In this document: piece after piece, positions 37,480 to 47,338 of the stretch
Layout of the letters: every line of letters starts with the position of its first letter
How positions within the stretch are numbered: the first letter of the stretch is position 1
Origin: UA16 sp905478895
GTDB lineage: Bacteria > Bacteroidota > Bacteroidia > Flavobacteriales_D > Sanyastnellaceae
Assembly: GCA_943788495.1 (NCBI GenBank)
Contig: CALSQO010000001.1
Location: 1,240,001-1,304,000, forward strand
Direction of reading: 5' to 3'
Length of the DNA stretch: 64,000 bases
Made by a program: the position numbers and the translations under genes
The notes under the pieces: model-generated
Database searches by the model: none
What the model saw: only the letters and a program-made list of their open reading frames with translations
What the model was told of the DNA's origin: nothing

Positions 37480-37542
37480 AATCGTCTTCTTTGGTGCGTC
37501 GTTTCGAGCCCCCTAAAATATGCCAACCAAGGTGGGTTTGAA

Positions 37543-38802
37543 CTATTGTTGCATTCCGTCGATGAAGACTTTTTCAACCGGTTCTTCACCGAAAGCATAT
37601 CCCAAGGACTCCAAACCGCTCATGGGCTTGGTCAAAATAAGGTTGGCTGACCGACCCGGCGCAATGGTGCCCGCTGCGTCAGATACTCCCATAGCAGCTG
37701 CTCCATTGATGGTTGCGGCAGCTATTGCCTCAAGCGGATGCATTTTCATCTTCACCATTCCCATTTGCACCACACGGCTCATGTTGCCTGAAGGAGCAGA
37801 ACCGGGATTGAAGTCCGTAGCCAATGCCACCGGAACATTCGCATCCAACAGGGATCGAACCGGTGTATAAGGAATGCTCAAGAAATAGGAACAACCCGGC
37901 AATGCACACGCAAAAATGGGAGCTTGGTCAGAAGCAGCGTGCAGGGCCAAAGCTGAAAGATCTGAGTCACTCAATTGCTCCAAGTGATCTAACGTAAGAA
38001 CCTGATTATCAATCCCCATAGCCACTCCTCCAATTGCATTGAATTGATTGACATGAATCTTCCCTTGAATCATGAATGCGTGCGCTGCTTTCAAAAGCGC
38101 CTCGGTGTCTCCTACACTGAAATACCCGGTTTCGCAAAAAGCGTCAACATAATCTGCTAAGCGTTCTTCTGCCACCTTGGGCAATAGTTCAGCAATCACA
38201 TGCGCCGTCCAACTTTTCGCAGTCCATTTGCCCTCCGGGACCGCGTGGAGGCCCAAAAAGGTGGATCGAATCGGAATGGAATACTCGCTTTTCAACGCCG
38301 CAATAACACGGAGCATTTTGAGCTCCGCTTCCGTCGAAAGGCCATAGCCACTTTTGATTTCGATAGCTCCTGTCCCCTGACGAATGACCTGCTCGAGACG
38401 AACACGAGCACTTTTCAATAATTCTACTTCAGGCAGAGCCTCCAGCGCCTTTGCCGAATTTAAAATACCCCCTCCGGCCTCTGCTATTTCTTGGTAGGTT
38501 TTCCCTTCGAGTCGCGCCAAGAACTCTCCGCCCCGTGGCGCAGCAAACACCAAATGCGTATGGCTATCGCACCAAGCGGGCAATACGAAACGGCCGGTAC
38601 AATCCACCACCTCCAATCCCGACCAATCCACAATTCCTGGAAAATCGGACATGGCCCCAAAGTCCGCAACTTTGCCATCTTCAATCGCCAACCAGGCATC
38701 TTCAATGCAGGAGAACCCCCGCATCTCTTTGCCCTTCAAATAAGCTGGGGGTGTCTCATATGCTCCCACAAGGCCTTTGATGTTCTTCCATAACATGCGC
38801 AT
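37543..38802 (-). CDS. hutI: Imidazolonepropionase
   Basis: The 419-residue amidohydrolase opens the imidazolone ring to give formiminoglutamate, the substrate of the downstream enzyme. Zinc ligands stand in CDSHTHLVFA (HxH after the first beta strand), then GLHAVPEGKWTA, KIHVNQFNAIGG and ALATDFNPGSAP. The start at 38802 has a TACCTTGC box 4 nt upstream, which favours it over a second ATG two codons later. The promoter is back to back with that of aroC. Urocanase (hutU) is not in the window. Confidence 0.95.
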   Translation of the reverse strand: MRMLWKNIKGLVGAYETPPAYLKGKEMRGFSCIEDAWLAIEDGKVADFGAMSDFPGIVDWSGLEVVDCTGRFVLPAWCDSHTHLVFAAPRGGEFLARLEGKTYQEIAEAGGGILNSAKALEALPEVELLKSARVRLEQVIRQGTGAIEIKSGYGLSTEAELKMLRVIAALKSEYSIPIRSTFLGLHAVPEGKWTAKSWTAHVIAELLPKVAEERLADYVDAFCETGYFSVGDTEALLKAAHAFMIQGKIHVNQFNAIGGVAMGIDNQVLTLDHLEQLSDSDLSALALHAASDQAPIFACALPGCSYFLSIPYTPVRSLLDANVPVALATDFNPGSAPSGNMSRVVQMGMVKMKMHPLEAIAAATINGAAAMGVSDAAGTIAPGRSANLILTKPMSGLESLGYAFGEEPVEKVFIDGMQQ

Positions 38803-38806
38803 GGAC

Positions 38807-38814
38807 GCAAGGTA
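38807..38814 (-). promoter_or_regulatory. -7 box (TACCTTGC) of hutI, 4 nt before the ATG
   Basis: Same octamer and same 4-nt spacing as before the DUF4199 gene; 21 nt separate it from the divergent aroC box. Confidence 0.5.
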
Positions 38815-38835
38815 GCAATCGCCAAGCCGCTATCG

Positions 38836-38843
38836 TAACTTTA
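38836..38843 (+). promoter_or_regulatory. -7 box (TAACTTTA) of aroC, 4 nt before the ATG
   Basis: One mismatch to TAnnTTTG, then CCTC and the ATG. Predicts a leaderless mRNA. Confidence 0.5.
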
Positions 38844-38847
38844 CCTC

Positions 38848-39933
38848 ATGGCTGGCAATTCATTTGGAACAATTTTTCGGTTAACCACCTTTGGCGAGTC
38901 GCACGGAGCGGCGATTGGAGGCATCATCGATGGATGTCCTTCGGGATTGAAAGTCGATTTCGATGCCATTCAGGCCGACCTCAATCGCCGCAAACCGGGA
39001 CAATCAAAATTGACGACCCGTCGAAAAGAACAAGATCGCGTTGAATGGCTGAGTGGCATTTTCGAAGGCCAAACAACCGGCACGCCAATCGGCTTTCTCA
39101 TTCGAAATTCCGATCAAAACCCAACGGATTACGATCACATCAAATCGGCCTTTCGCCCCTCCCATGCCGACTTCACCTACAACGCCAAGTACGGCATTCG
39201 AGATCACCGTGGCGGTGGAAGATCATCTGCCCGAGAAACCGCATGCCGCGTCGTTGCTGGCGGCATTGCACGCCTGATTTTGGCCAAACAAGGGATTCAA
39301 ACGTGTGCGTACGTGGACCGCGTGCAAAACGTTGCTTTCGAAGCTGAACCGCATTTTTTCGAACGCTCGCGTATTGACGCAACAGAGGTGCGTTGTCCCG
39401 ATGCGAACGTTGCTCGGGCAATGGAAAAATGCATTGAAGAGGCAAAGGCCGACGGAGACACCGTTGGCGGCAGCATTTCTGCAGTGGTAATTGGAGTGCC
39501 CGCCGGATGGGGAGAACCTGTATTTGACAAGTTACAAGCCGTTTTGGCCCACGCCTTGTGGAGTTTGCCTGCTGTGAAAGCTATGGAAATCGGAAGCGGC
39601 ATTGCAGGTTCAAAAATGCGCGGCAGCGAACACAATGATATCTGGGTTCAAAAGGCTGGAGAAGAGGCGCGCACCGAAACGAATCACAGCGGTGGAATTC
39701 AGGGAGGCATTTCGAATGGACAAGACATCGTGATGCGCGTCACATTCAAACCCGTGTCGACCATCATGCAGGCGCAGCCAAGTATTGACCGTGACGGAAA
39801 CGCCATCGAAATTGAGGGAAAAGGCCGTCACGATCCGTGCGTTCTTCCTCGAGCGGTTCCATTGGTCGAAGCAATGACAATGTTAGTATTGGTGGATGAA
39901 TGGTTGAAAAACCGCACCACACGGCTGGACTAA
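38848..39933 (+). CDS. aroC: Chorismate synthase
   Basis: A 361-residue enzyme of the shikimate pathway that makes chorismate from EPSP with reduced FMN. Signature stretches are GNSFGTIFRLTTFGESHG at the N-terminus, FRPSHADFTYNAKYGIRDHRGGGRSSARET with the FMN- and substrate-binding residues (positions 95-125), GGIQGGISNGQDI and DPCVLPRAVPLVEAM. Length is normal. It is a single-gene unit, divergent from hutI. Confidence 0.98.
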   Translation: MAGNSFGTIFRLTTFGESHGAAIGGIIDGCPSGLKVDFDAIQADLNRRKPGQSKLTTRRKEQDRVEWLSGIFEGQTTGTPIGFLIRNSDQNPTDYDHIKSAFRPSHADFTYNAKYGIRDHRGGGRSSARETACRVVAGGIARLILAKQGIQTCAYVDRVQNVAFEAEPHFFERSRIDATEVRCPDANVARAMEKCIEEAKADGDTVGGSISAVVIGVPAGWGEPVFDKLQAVLAHALWSLPAVKAMEIGSGIAGSKMRGSEHNDIWVQKAGEEARTETNHSGGIQGGISNGQDIVMRVTFKPVSTIMQAQPSIDRDGNAIEIEGKGRHDPCVLPRAVPLVEAMTMLVLVDEWLKNRTTRLD

Positions 39934-39960
39934 AGCCTTCAAAACTTCCTGCAATGGAAC

Positions 39961-39968
39961 TAAATTCG
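39961..39968 (+). promoter_or_regulatory. -7 box (TAAATTCG) of the symporter gene, 4 nt before the ATG
   Basis: One mismatch to TAnnTTTG, then TACC and the ATG at 39973. A weak TTC-containing -33 candidate lies near 39938. Confidence 0.55.
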
Positions 39969-39972
39969 TACC

Positions 39973-41385
39973 ATGACGAAATTGGCACTCCATTGGCAGG
40001 TGATCATCGGCTTGATTCTTGGCGTGGGATACGCTTGGTTGAGCGTGACCCTTGGCTGGAATGAATTCACCCTGAATTACATTCAACCGTTTGGTGACAT
40101 TTTCATCAACTTACTGAAGCTCATCGCCGTACCCCTGGTGCTTTTTAGCATTATCAGTGGCGTCACAAGCCTGGGAAACATCCAAAAGCTCGGCAGGCTC
40201 GGATTGAAAACATTGGTCACGTATGTCCTCACCACCATGGCTGCTGTCCTCATTGGATTGGCTCTGGTAAATGTTTTTTCACCGGGCAGTGGTGCTCACC
40301 CCGATTTATTGGAGTCCAATCGCATACGTTACGAACTTTGGCGCGATGCGAATGACATTCAGGCCTTGGATGACATTCAGTTTGCGCAGGACCCCGAACG
40401 CCAAGAGCTGGTTCAAGCAATTGCAGCGGAAGAAGCGAAAAACAATGATTGGGTATCGGACAAATTAAACAAAGCGACCACAACCAAAAACAGTGGCCCA
40501 TTGCAACCCTTGGTGGATGTAGTGCCCAAAAATATTTTTGGATCGCTGGTGGACATGAAAATGCTGCAAATCATCTTCTTCGCCATCTTCTTCGGGGTCG
40601 TGATCGTTGGCCTGCCGGAAGAAAAGAAATCGCCGCTCGTTCGTGCCATTGATTCGTTGAATGAAGTTTTCATTCAAATGGTCTGGGTCGTAATGCGTGC
40701 CATGCCATTTTTCGTCTTTGCCTTGATGGCTGGCCAGGTGGTCAAAGCCGCTGGTACTGAACCCGAAATGCTGCAGCAACTGCTGAGCTTTCTGCTCCGC
40801 TATAGCCTCGTGGTCGTTCTTGGTTTGGCAATCATGGTGTTTGTGTTTTATCCAATGCTGGTGAGCTTGACCGTAAAAAAACTGAGTTGGAAGCGCTTTT
40901 CATCCGGAATGCGCGATGCCCAATTAACCGCCTTTTCGACTTCGAGCTCCGTGGCAACTTTGCCGGTAACGATGCAATCGGTTCACGAAAAACTAGGGGT
41001 CAGTTCGCGGACATCCTCATTTGTGCTGCCCATCGGCGCAACCGTCAACATGGACGGCACAAGTATGTACCAGGCCATCGCAGTCGTAGCACTGGCACAA
41101 TTTCACATGGTAGATCTCGCTTGGTCACAACAAGCTGTGATTGTGCTCACCGCCACTTTGGCATCCATCGGAGCCGCTGCGGTTCCATCTGCGGGATTGG
41201 TGCTCATGATTATCGTGCTGGAAAGCGTGGGCCTCAACCCCGCTTGGATTGCGTTGATTTTTCCTGTTGACCGCATATTGGACATGTGCCGAACGGTGGT
41301 TAATGTGACCGGTGATGGCGCCGTATCATCCATGATTGCTGCATCTGAAAATGAGCTTCACCCGGAAACTCCTGCCGCCCAATAG
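39973..41385 (+). CDS. Dicarboxylate/amino acid:cation symporter (DAACS family, GltP-like)
   Basis: A 470-residue secondary transporter with the family's Ser-rich re-entrant loop STSSSVATLPVT, the cation- and substrate-binding helix VLPIGATVNMDGTSMYQ, and a last helix with FPVDRILDMCRTVVNVTGDG; the closing Arg-x-x-x-N/D pattern contacts the substrate. A longer than usual periplasmic loop (about residues 105-190, rich in charged residues) lies between helices 3 and 5. It should import glutamate, aspartate or C4-dicarboxylates with Na+ or H+. Glutamate is also the product of the nearby histidine pathway. Confidence 0.93.
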   Translation: MTKLALHWQVIIGLILGVGYAWLSVTLGWNEFTLNYIQPFGDIFINLLKLIAVPLVLFSIISGVTSLGNIQKLGRLGLKTLVTYVLTTMAAVLIGLALVNVFSPGSGAHPDLLESNRIRYELWRDANDIQALDDIQFAQDPERQELVQAIAAEEAKNNDWVSDKLNKATTTKNSGPLQPLVDVVPKNIFGSLVDMKMLQIIFFAIFFGVVIVGLPEEKKSPLVRAIDSLNEVFIQMVWVVMRAMPFFVFALMAGQVVKAAGTEPEMLQQLLSFLLRYSLVVVLGLAIMVFVFYPMLVSLTVKKLSWKRFSSGMRDAQLTAFSTSSSVATLPVTMQSVHEKLGVSSRTSSFVLPIGATVNMDGTSMYQAIAVVALAQFHMVDLAWSQQAVIVLTATLASIGAAAVPSAGLVLMIIVLESVGLNPAWIALIFPVDRILDMCRTVVNVTGDGAVSSMIAASENELHPETPAAQ

Positions 41386-41389
41386 CATC

Positions 41390-43513
41390 ATGAGCGCCCC
41401 CTCGCAATCGGCTATATCAACCGACGAATGGGTGCATTGTCCCGCACACCATTCGACAAGCATCCGCGGCATACAAATTCTTTTGACCCTGTGCATGCTT
41501 GCCTTTCATTCGGTTGTCCTTTTGGCGCAGGATGATCCCGATGAGGATGATCCCTGCCAAGCAACATTGAACACGAAGACAGCAAAACTGCTCGAAAAGG
41601 GAATGAATGGCTCCAAATATGATCGCGCTGAGCGGATTGGATTCCTTCAAGCCGCGTACGATCGCGAAGAAGACTGCATGGAATGCCTCTATGAATGGGG
41701 TCGGCTTGAATTCAATGAAATAAAACGTTCGCGCGGCAGCTTCAGGGCTGCAGAGGAACCTTTGACCCAGCTCCATGACCTCTGCCCTTTCTTCAATGCT
41801 GATGTGAACTACATGTTAGGAGCGATGGCTTATGGCGACGGGAGATACCAAGAAGCCAAAGATTGGTTTGATACTTTTCTAGGCTTTCCGAAGGAACCAG
41901 AGGAAGCACTCGGAAAGCGCTATGAGAAACATGCGGAAGAGGTCAGAGGTGTTCTTCCCAACATCGATTTCCTGCTTGATTTCTGGAAAAACAAAGACAC
42001 CTATACCCCTGCGTCAATCGTCCCCATCAGCGAACCATCCGATGAATATTTGCCCGGACTTTCCCCTGATGGATCCATGTTATTCTTTACCCGTAAAGGA
42101 TTGTCTAAGGCAAAAGGGGATGTCCTGTCGAGGGAGACCGAAACGTTCATGCTCAGTGAACGCATCAATGACAGCCCATTTGGAACCGGCCAAGCATTGG
42201 ACCACCCGTTTCGAGACGGATTGAATTACGGAGGGGTGAGTATATCTGTTGACAACATGGAGCTTTATATCGCCGCTCAGAATCCCGTGGCTGGCTTTCC
42301 CAACAATATTGACTTGTTTCGTGCCAAATACCAGCTGCTCGATCGCAACGATGACGGTACAAGAACCTATTTCTGGGGTGATTTGATGCCGATTGCTGCG
42401 CTCAATTCTCCGGATGGCTGGGAAGCGCAGCCTGCCTTGAGCCCCGATGGCATGGAATTGTTTTTCAGCTCAGTCAACGCACGTTCCATCACAGATGCCT
42501 CGGGCAATGCAACCATGGACATTTGGAAAACTTCTCTGGATTCGAATGGGACATGGCAGGAGGCTCAATTGCTTCCGGCTCCCATCAACTCCTCAACCAA
42601 TGACAAAGCACCGTTTCTGCATCCGGATGGACGCACGCTTTACTTCGCGAGTGACAGGAGCCCCGGAGGCGGAGGCTATGATATCTGGATGTGTCAACGC
42701 GATTCCACGGGGACATGGGGAGACGCTAAAAACCTTGGGGCACCCGTCAATACCACGGGTGATGAACATGGACTCGTGGTCAGCGCCGATGGAAGGGAAG
42801 CCATGTTTTCGAGCCGAAGATCAGGTACCAAAGGGCTTGACATCCTGCAATTCCCATTGCCTGAAGGCTATCAACCCGACCCGGTATTTGTGGTCAAAGG
42901 CACCATCAACGACGCCAATGGCATTATTCCAGATGGCACCAAACTTTATCTGCAATACGCGCAGTCGCGGCGGATTGAAGAAGTGAAAATCAATGCAGAA
43001 GACGGACGATTTGCTTCGGTTGTGCAAATGAGCGTTCAAGAAGATGTTTTGCTCATTGCCGAGGCCGACGGCATTGCTTTTGAAGCGCAGGTACTATACG
43101 ATCATGAAAAGGGCGATGCACCGGTCAATAATACGGTGGCCATGATTGATCTGGAGCCGGCTGAAGATGGCGAAGCATTCGAGATTGGGGAGATCCAATT
43201 CCAGACCAACTCTTCTTCCATCAATCGGACCAGCCTGCTCATGCTCGAACTGTTTTCGGCCTACCTTCTTCGGAACGAAGCGATCGGCGTTCACGTGATT
43301 GGCCACACAGATAACCGCGGCGAACGGGAAGCCAACCAGCTGCTTTCTGAACAGCGAGCCAAAGCTGTAGCTGAAGCGCTTCACAGCAATGGTGTCGAAC
43401 GCCAGCGCATCAGCTACGAAGGAAAAGGCGAAACCACCCCCATCCTGAGCAACGACTCAGATGAAGGACGCTCTCGCAACCGTCGAACCGAGTTTGAAAT
43501 TCGGCTCAAATAG
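41390..43513 (+). CDS. PorE-like envelope protein: TPR, PD40 beta-propeller, carboxypeptidase regulatory-like and OmpA domains
   Basis: The 707-residue product has an N-terminal hydrophobic segment (about 29-46) cut probably after LLAQ, a helical TPR-like part (50-190), WD40-like PD40 repeats (LSPDGSMLFFTRKG, LSPDGMELFFSS, LHPDGRTLYFASD, VSADGREAMFSS), a beta-sandwich (FVVKGTINDANGIIPDG) and an OmpA peptidoglycan-binding domain (VHVIGHTDNRGEREANQLLS, with NRRTEFEI near the end). This is the domain order of PorE, which links the T9SS to peptidoglycan. PorE of Porphyromonas is a lipoprotein; here no lipobox is seen. It starts 5 nt after the symporter stop. The ATG at 41390 gives the best signal peptide; two earlier ATGs lie inside the symporter gene. 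Confidence 0.85.
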   Translation: MSAPSQSAISTDEWVHCPAHHSTSIRGIQILLTLCMLAFHSVVLLAQDDPDEDDPCQATLNTKTAKLLEKGMNGSKYDRAERIGFLQAAYDREEDCMECLYEWGRLEFNEIKRSRGSFRAAEEPLTQLHDLCPFFNADVNYMLGAMAYGDGRYQEAKDWFDTFLGFPKEPEEALGKRYEKHAEEVRGVLPNIDFLLDFWKNKDTYTPASIVPISEPSDEYLPGLSPDGSMLFFTRKGLSKAKGDVLSRETETFMLSERINDSPFGTGQALDHPFRDGLNYGGVSISVDNMELYIAAQNPVAGFPNNIDLFRAKYQLLDRNDDGTRTYFWGDLMPIAALNSPDGWEAQPALSPDGMELFFSSVNARSITDASGNATMDIWKTSLDSNGTWQEAQLLPAPINSSTNDKAPFLHPDGRTLYFASDRSPGGGGYDIWMCQRDSTGTWGDAKNLGAPVNTTGDEHGLVVSADGREAMFSSRRSGTKGLDILQFPLPEGYQPDPVFVVKGTINDANGIIPDGTKLYLQYAQSRRIEEVKINAEDGRFASVVQMSVQEDVLLIAEADGIAFEAQVLYDHEKGDAPVNNTVAMIDLEPAEDGEAFEIGEIQFQTNSSSINRTSLLMLELFSAYLLRNEAIGVHVIGHTDNRGEREANQLLSEQRAKAVAEALHSNGVERQRISYEGKGETTPILSNDSDEGRSRNRRTEFEIRLK

Positions 43514-43550
43514 TGACCGAAGTTTGCACCTTATCTCCGAAATTCACAGC

Positions 43551-44075
43551 ATGAAAATTCAATTCTTACTCCTCAGCGTGCCTCTTTTCTTTGTGGGTTG
43601 CGACGCAACCAAATCTTCCAATGATGCCGGACAACCGGCCCCTGACTGGTCTTACTATGGGGAAGACATTCCCGAAGGTGCAGCAACTTTCGCGGTCAAA
43701 GATGCAGCAGCGATGATTGCAGAATCAGGCAGTGCAGTCGGAATTTTTGAAGCGGAAATCGTACAGAGCTGCCAGACAATGGGATGCTGGATGACTGTGA
43801 AAGGCACAGAGGACGAGGCCGTTCGTGTTTTCATGAAAGACCATGCCTTTTTTGTCCCGAAAGACAGCGTTCAAGGCAAAAAATCCTACTTCTACGGCGA
43901 AGCGTTTTACGACACCATTTCCGTGGACTTGCAAAAGCACCTTTTGGAAGACGCTGGAGCCACCGCAGCAGAAATCGAAGCAGTAACCGTGCCCGTCTAC
44001 GAACTCGCTTTTGAGGCGGCTGGCGTGATGATCGCTGATGTGCCTGAAGGGGCACCAATGGCTGGAGATGAATGA
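43551..44075 (+). CDS. DUF4920-like lipoprotein
   Basis: A 174-residue lipoprotein (signal peptide ending FFVGC). The mature part contains VQSCQTMGCWMTVKG and VFMKDHAFFVPKDSVQGKKS, which match the C-x-x-x-GCWM and FFVPKD motifs of DUF4920, an uncharacterised Bacteroidota family. Two close Cys may bind metal or form a disulphide. Its frame overlaps the 3' end of the PorE-like gene if read from upstream codons, but the signal peptide fixes the start at 43551, 37 nt after that gene. Confidence 0.82.
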   Translation: MKIQFLLLSVPLFFVGCDATKSSNDAGQPAPDWSYYGEDIPEGAATFAVKDAAAMIAESGSAVGIFEAEIVQSCQTMGCWMTVKGTEDEAVRVFMKDHAFFVPKDSVQGKKSYFYGEAFYDTISVDLQKHLLEDAGATAAEIEAVTVPVYELAFEAAGVMIADVPEGAPMAGDE

Positions 44076-44097
44076 TTCTCATCTCCTCTTTCTGTTG

Positions 44098-44129
44098 AAA
44101 AAGCACATGCATGAGCCTGTGCTTTTTTT
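44098..44129 (+). terminator. Intrinsic terminator
   Basis: AAAAAGCACA and TGTGCTTTTT pair around a 10-nt loop, followed by more T. It ends the symporter-PorE-DUF4920 run. Confidence 0.85.
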
Positions 44130-44241
44130 GTGAAATAGAAAGGAAGAAAAAGGCACAGCACTGCGTTGAGAACTTCGGACACGCGCTCCTGCCGAAGCGA
44201 CTAAAAAAACGACCTTCGGTGGGACATATCTGAAGCCTCTC

Positions 44242-47200
44242 ATGCACCACATCCACAACCAACTGCTTGCTTTAGGAGCATTGCTCATCGCAATTTGCGG
44301 ACAGAGTTTCGCTCAAAACGCAACACCAACGCCTTGGAATGAAGCGAATGAACATTGGGAAAACGCCACCGAATTGTGGGAACATGAGAAGTACAGCAAT
44401 GCACTTTTCAGCTATGAGGAATGGCTAGCTGAACAAACAGACCGGGCGTCCACGCAATGCGCGCTTGCTTTTTATCGTGTGGCTTTTTGCTCGATCCAAC
44501 TCCAACAGGCTGACGCTGCAAATCGAGTCAAAGATTTCCTTTCCGACTATCCGGAGAATCCACTGGGGCAAAAAATCCAATGGGAATTGGCCAATTACTT
44601 TTACCGAAAACGCGATTGGAAGGACGCCATCGATGCGTTCAACGGCTTGAATCCGCTTCGGATGAAACCGGATGAAAAATTAGAGAAGAAATTCAAGCGA
44701 GGCCATGCCCATTTTGAATTGGAACAATTCGAAGAAGCACGGCTTGATTTATTCACGGTGATGGAAGGCGGAGCGGATGCCGGGCAATACCAAATGCCTG
44801 CAAAATATTATTTCAGTCATATCTCCTACCTCAAAGGACAGCCACAAGTGGCGTTAGAGGGATTTCAATCTTTGGAAAGCGAACCGCGGTTTCAACATTT
44901 GGTCCCCATTTACATTGCTCAACTTCTCCATGAAACCGAGCAATACCAGGCACTGATCGAGTACGCGCCAAGCGTCATCAATCCAGACTTTGAAATTCGG
45001 GAAGCACAGCGCGCCGATGTCGCACGTCTCGTGGGTGATGCACTCTATCGCTTGCGGCAATTTGAAGAGGCGCTGCCATACCTCGAAGAAGCCTATCATT
45101 ACAGCCGTGGGCGAGATCGTACAAGGGCATTTTCGTACCAAATGGGCTTCACTTACTACCGGGCCGCTGCATATCGAAAGGCTCTGAATTGCTTCTCCAT
45201 CGTGGTCCGAGAGCAAGATAAAATGGGGCAATTGGCCCTCTACCATATGGCCGATTGTTATTTGGGGTTGGATGAGCGTGACAAAGCACGCACAACATTC
45301 AAGAAAACATCCGAGTTGAATTTTGATGCGGAGGTCAGTGAAGATGCCTTGTTCAGCTATGCCAAGCTTGCGTATGAACTTACCTACAACCCCTTCGACG
45401 ATGCAATTACAGCCATAGAGCGTTACCTCCGGGAATACCCAGAGTCGAAAAGGCGCGACGAAGCCTACGGTTTTCTCTTAGAGGTGTATATGTCTTCCAA
45501 AGATTACGATCGAGCGTTGGACGCACTTTTACTGATCGAAGACAAGTCGCCCAAAGTTCAAACCGCTTACCAACTCGTGTCCTACAACCGTGGGGTTGAG
45601 TTGTTTCGCAGCGGTTCTTATGCAGATGCTCACGCATATTTTGAGCGGGTACGTGAATACCCTGTGGATCGACTGATGACCGCCGAATCCTATTTCTGGC
45701 AGGGAGAATTGAGCTATTTGCTGCGCAAGTACACACAGGCAACCGCCTATTACGCGCAATTTGAGTCGTCACCTGGAGCTTATCAAAGTGCGCATTACAA
45801 CGATGGAATCTACGCGAGGGGATACGCGCTCTTCAAGCGCAAAAAATACGTCGATGCATTGAGTGCATTTCGGTCTTACCTCAAGCAAGTAGGCGAAAGC
45901 AGCACGGAAAAAACCCGAGACGCAAAGCTGCGGGTGGGAGATTGCTATTATGCGAGCAAAGACTTTGAATCCGCCGCACGCTTCTACAGCGAGGTGATCG
46001 ACGCAAGTGAAAACCACGAAGACTATGCTCGTTTCCAACGCGCAGACTGCTTCGGTTCCCTCAACCGAAAGGCCGACGAAATTGCCGCCTTGCAAGAATT
46101 GATTGCATTGGCCCCAGCGTCAAGTTATGTCCCCGAAGCGTTATATGCTTTGGGAAGGGCATGCATTGAAACGAATCAACTGGATTTATCCAAGACCGTG
46201 CTCGAGCAATTGCGGAGCGACTTTCCCAACTCACCGAGAACAAAATATGCATTGGTCGATCTATGCTTGATCGGTGTCAAGCAGGACCGAGCAGAAGAGG
46301 TGCTTGAATTGTGGGATATCGTCAGAAGCGAATACGGTCAAGACCCCATTGCAGGTGATGCATTCAATGTCGTTGAACCCATCTTGATTGACCGAGGCCT
46401 TCTTGACAATTTGCCGCCAGGCGTTGGATTGGACGGAGATCAAATTGAAGAACGCTTTTTCAACGCCGCACGAAATTTCGCCCTTGAGCGCAACTGCGAA
46501 AAAGCCATGCTCCGCTTAAGCGAGTACATCCGGAATTACGACCAAGGCAGATTCTTGGCGGAGGCCCACTTCTTCTTGGGCAATTGCGCATACGATCTGA
46601 AGGAGGTTGCAGAAGCACGCCGAGCCTTTGAATACGTCTTGCAGCAGCCCATCAGTGACTTCACTGAATCCGCAGCATTGGGAGCCGCGACCATTGCCTG
46701 GAATGCAGGAGATGTATCGTCAGCATTGGCACATTATCAAGCGTTAGAAGCCGTAAGTGTTCTCAAAGAAAACAAACTTGAAGCCCGCATCGGACTGATG
46801 CGATGCTATTTCACCATGGAATCGTTTGATCAAGCAAAAGCATACGCCGACCAAGTTATTTCAGAAAATCAAACGCCGGAAGACATTCGGCGAACGGCGC
46901 GCTATTGGAGAGCCAAAATCAACTTTGCCAATGCAGCGTTTGATGCCGCACAAGCCGACCTGATGCACATCGCATCCTTCGGGGGCGAGCGTGGCGCAGA
47001 GTGTGCTTATTTGCTCTGCACTTACCCTTACCGAGATCAATTATACAAGAATACCGAATCGGAAATCTTTCAGCTGATTGATCAGTTCGCTGCCTTCGAC
47101 ACTTGGAAACACAAAGCCTTTTTGCTGCTCATCGATGCCTACATCGGCATGGAAGATTGGTTCCAAGCGAAAACCACCGGCGAAAGCATCCTTGAGTTTG

Positions 47201-47334
47201 TTCAGGACCCAGCAATACGCGTCGAAGCGGAACAAAGATTGATTAAAATCAAACGCTTGGAAGACGCAGCGTTGATGATTAACGTCAGCTCTGACAGCAC
47301 CTCCACAGAAGAAACAACGCCTGAAGCTCCTTGA
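44242..47334 (+). CDS. Large secreted tetratricopeptide-repeat protein
   Basis: A 1030-residue protein with a cleavable signal peptide (to SFAQ, about residue 25) and almost entirely helical TPR repeats, recognisable by recurrent A-x-x-x-Y/F and G/A-x-C-Y-Y patterns such as YALFKRKKYVDALSAF, AHFFLGNCAYDLKEVAEA and ALYALGRACIETNQLDL. No membrane helix, enzyme motif or sorting domain is seen. It is probably a periplasmic scaffold. The beta-barrel gene starts 4 nt after its stop, so the two products likely work together. Function is unknown; it lacks the lipobox of SprE/PorW. Confidence 0.82.
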   Translation: MHHIHNQLLALGALLIAICGQSFAQNATPTPWNEANEHWENATELWEHEKYSNALFSYEEWLAEQTDRASTQCALAFYRVAFCSIQLQQADAANRVKDFLSDYPENPLGQKIQWELANYFYRKRDWKDAIDAFNGLNPLRMKPDEKLEKKFKRGHAHFELEQFEEARLDLFTVMEGGADAGQYQMPAKYYFSHISYLKGQPQVALEGFQSLESEPRFQHLVPIYIAQLLHETEQYQALIEYAPSVINPDFEIREAQRADVARLVGDALYRLRQFEEALPYLEEAYHYSRGRDRTRAFSYQMGFTYYRAAAYRKALNCFSIVVREQDKMGQLALYHMADCYLGLDERDKARTTFKKTSELNFDAEVSEDALFSYAKLAYELTYNPFDDAITAIERYLREYPESKRRDEAYGFLLEVYMSSKDYDRALDALLLIEDKSPKVQTAYQLVSYNRGVELFRSGSYADAHAYFERVREYPVDRLMTAESYFWQGELSYLLRKYTQATAYYAQFESSPGAYQSAHYNDGIYARGYALFKRKKYVDALSAFRSYLKQVGESSTEKTRDAKLRVGDCYYASKDFESAARFYSEVIDASENHEDYARFQRADCFGSLNRKADEIAALQELIALAPASSYVPEALYALGRACIETNQLDLSKTVLEQLRSDFPNSPRTKYALVDLCLIGVKQDRAEEVLELWDIVRSEYGQDPIAGDAFNVVEPILIDRGLLDNLPPGVGLDGDQIEERFFNAARNFALERNCEKAMLRLSEYIRNYDQGRFLAEAHFFLGNCAYDLKEVAEARRAFEYVLQQPISDFTESAALGAATIAWNAGDVSSALAHYQALEAVSVLKENKLEARIGLMRCYFTMESFDQAKAYADQVISENQTPEDIRRTARYWRAKINFANAAFDAAQADLMHIASFGGERGAECAYLLCTYPYRDQLYKNTESEIFQLIDQFAAFDTWKHKAFLLLIDAYIGMEDWFQAKTTGESILEFVQDPAIRVEAEQRLIKIKRLEDAALMINVSSDSTSTEETTPEAP

Positions 47335-47338
47335 TCCT

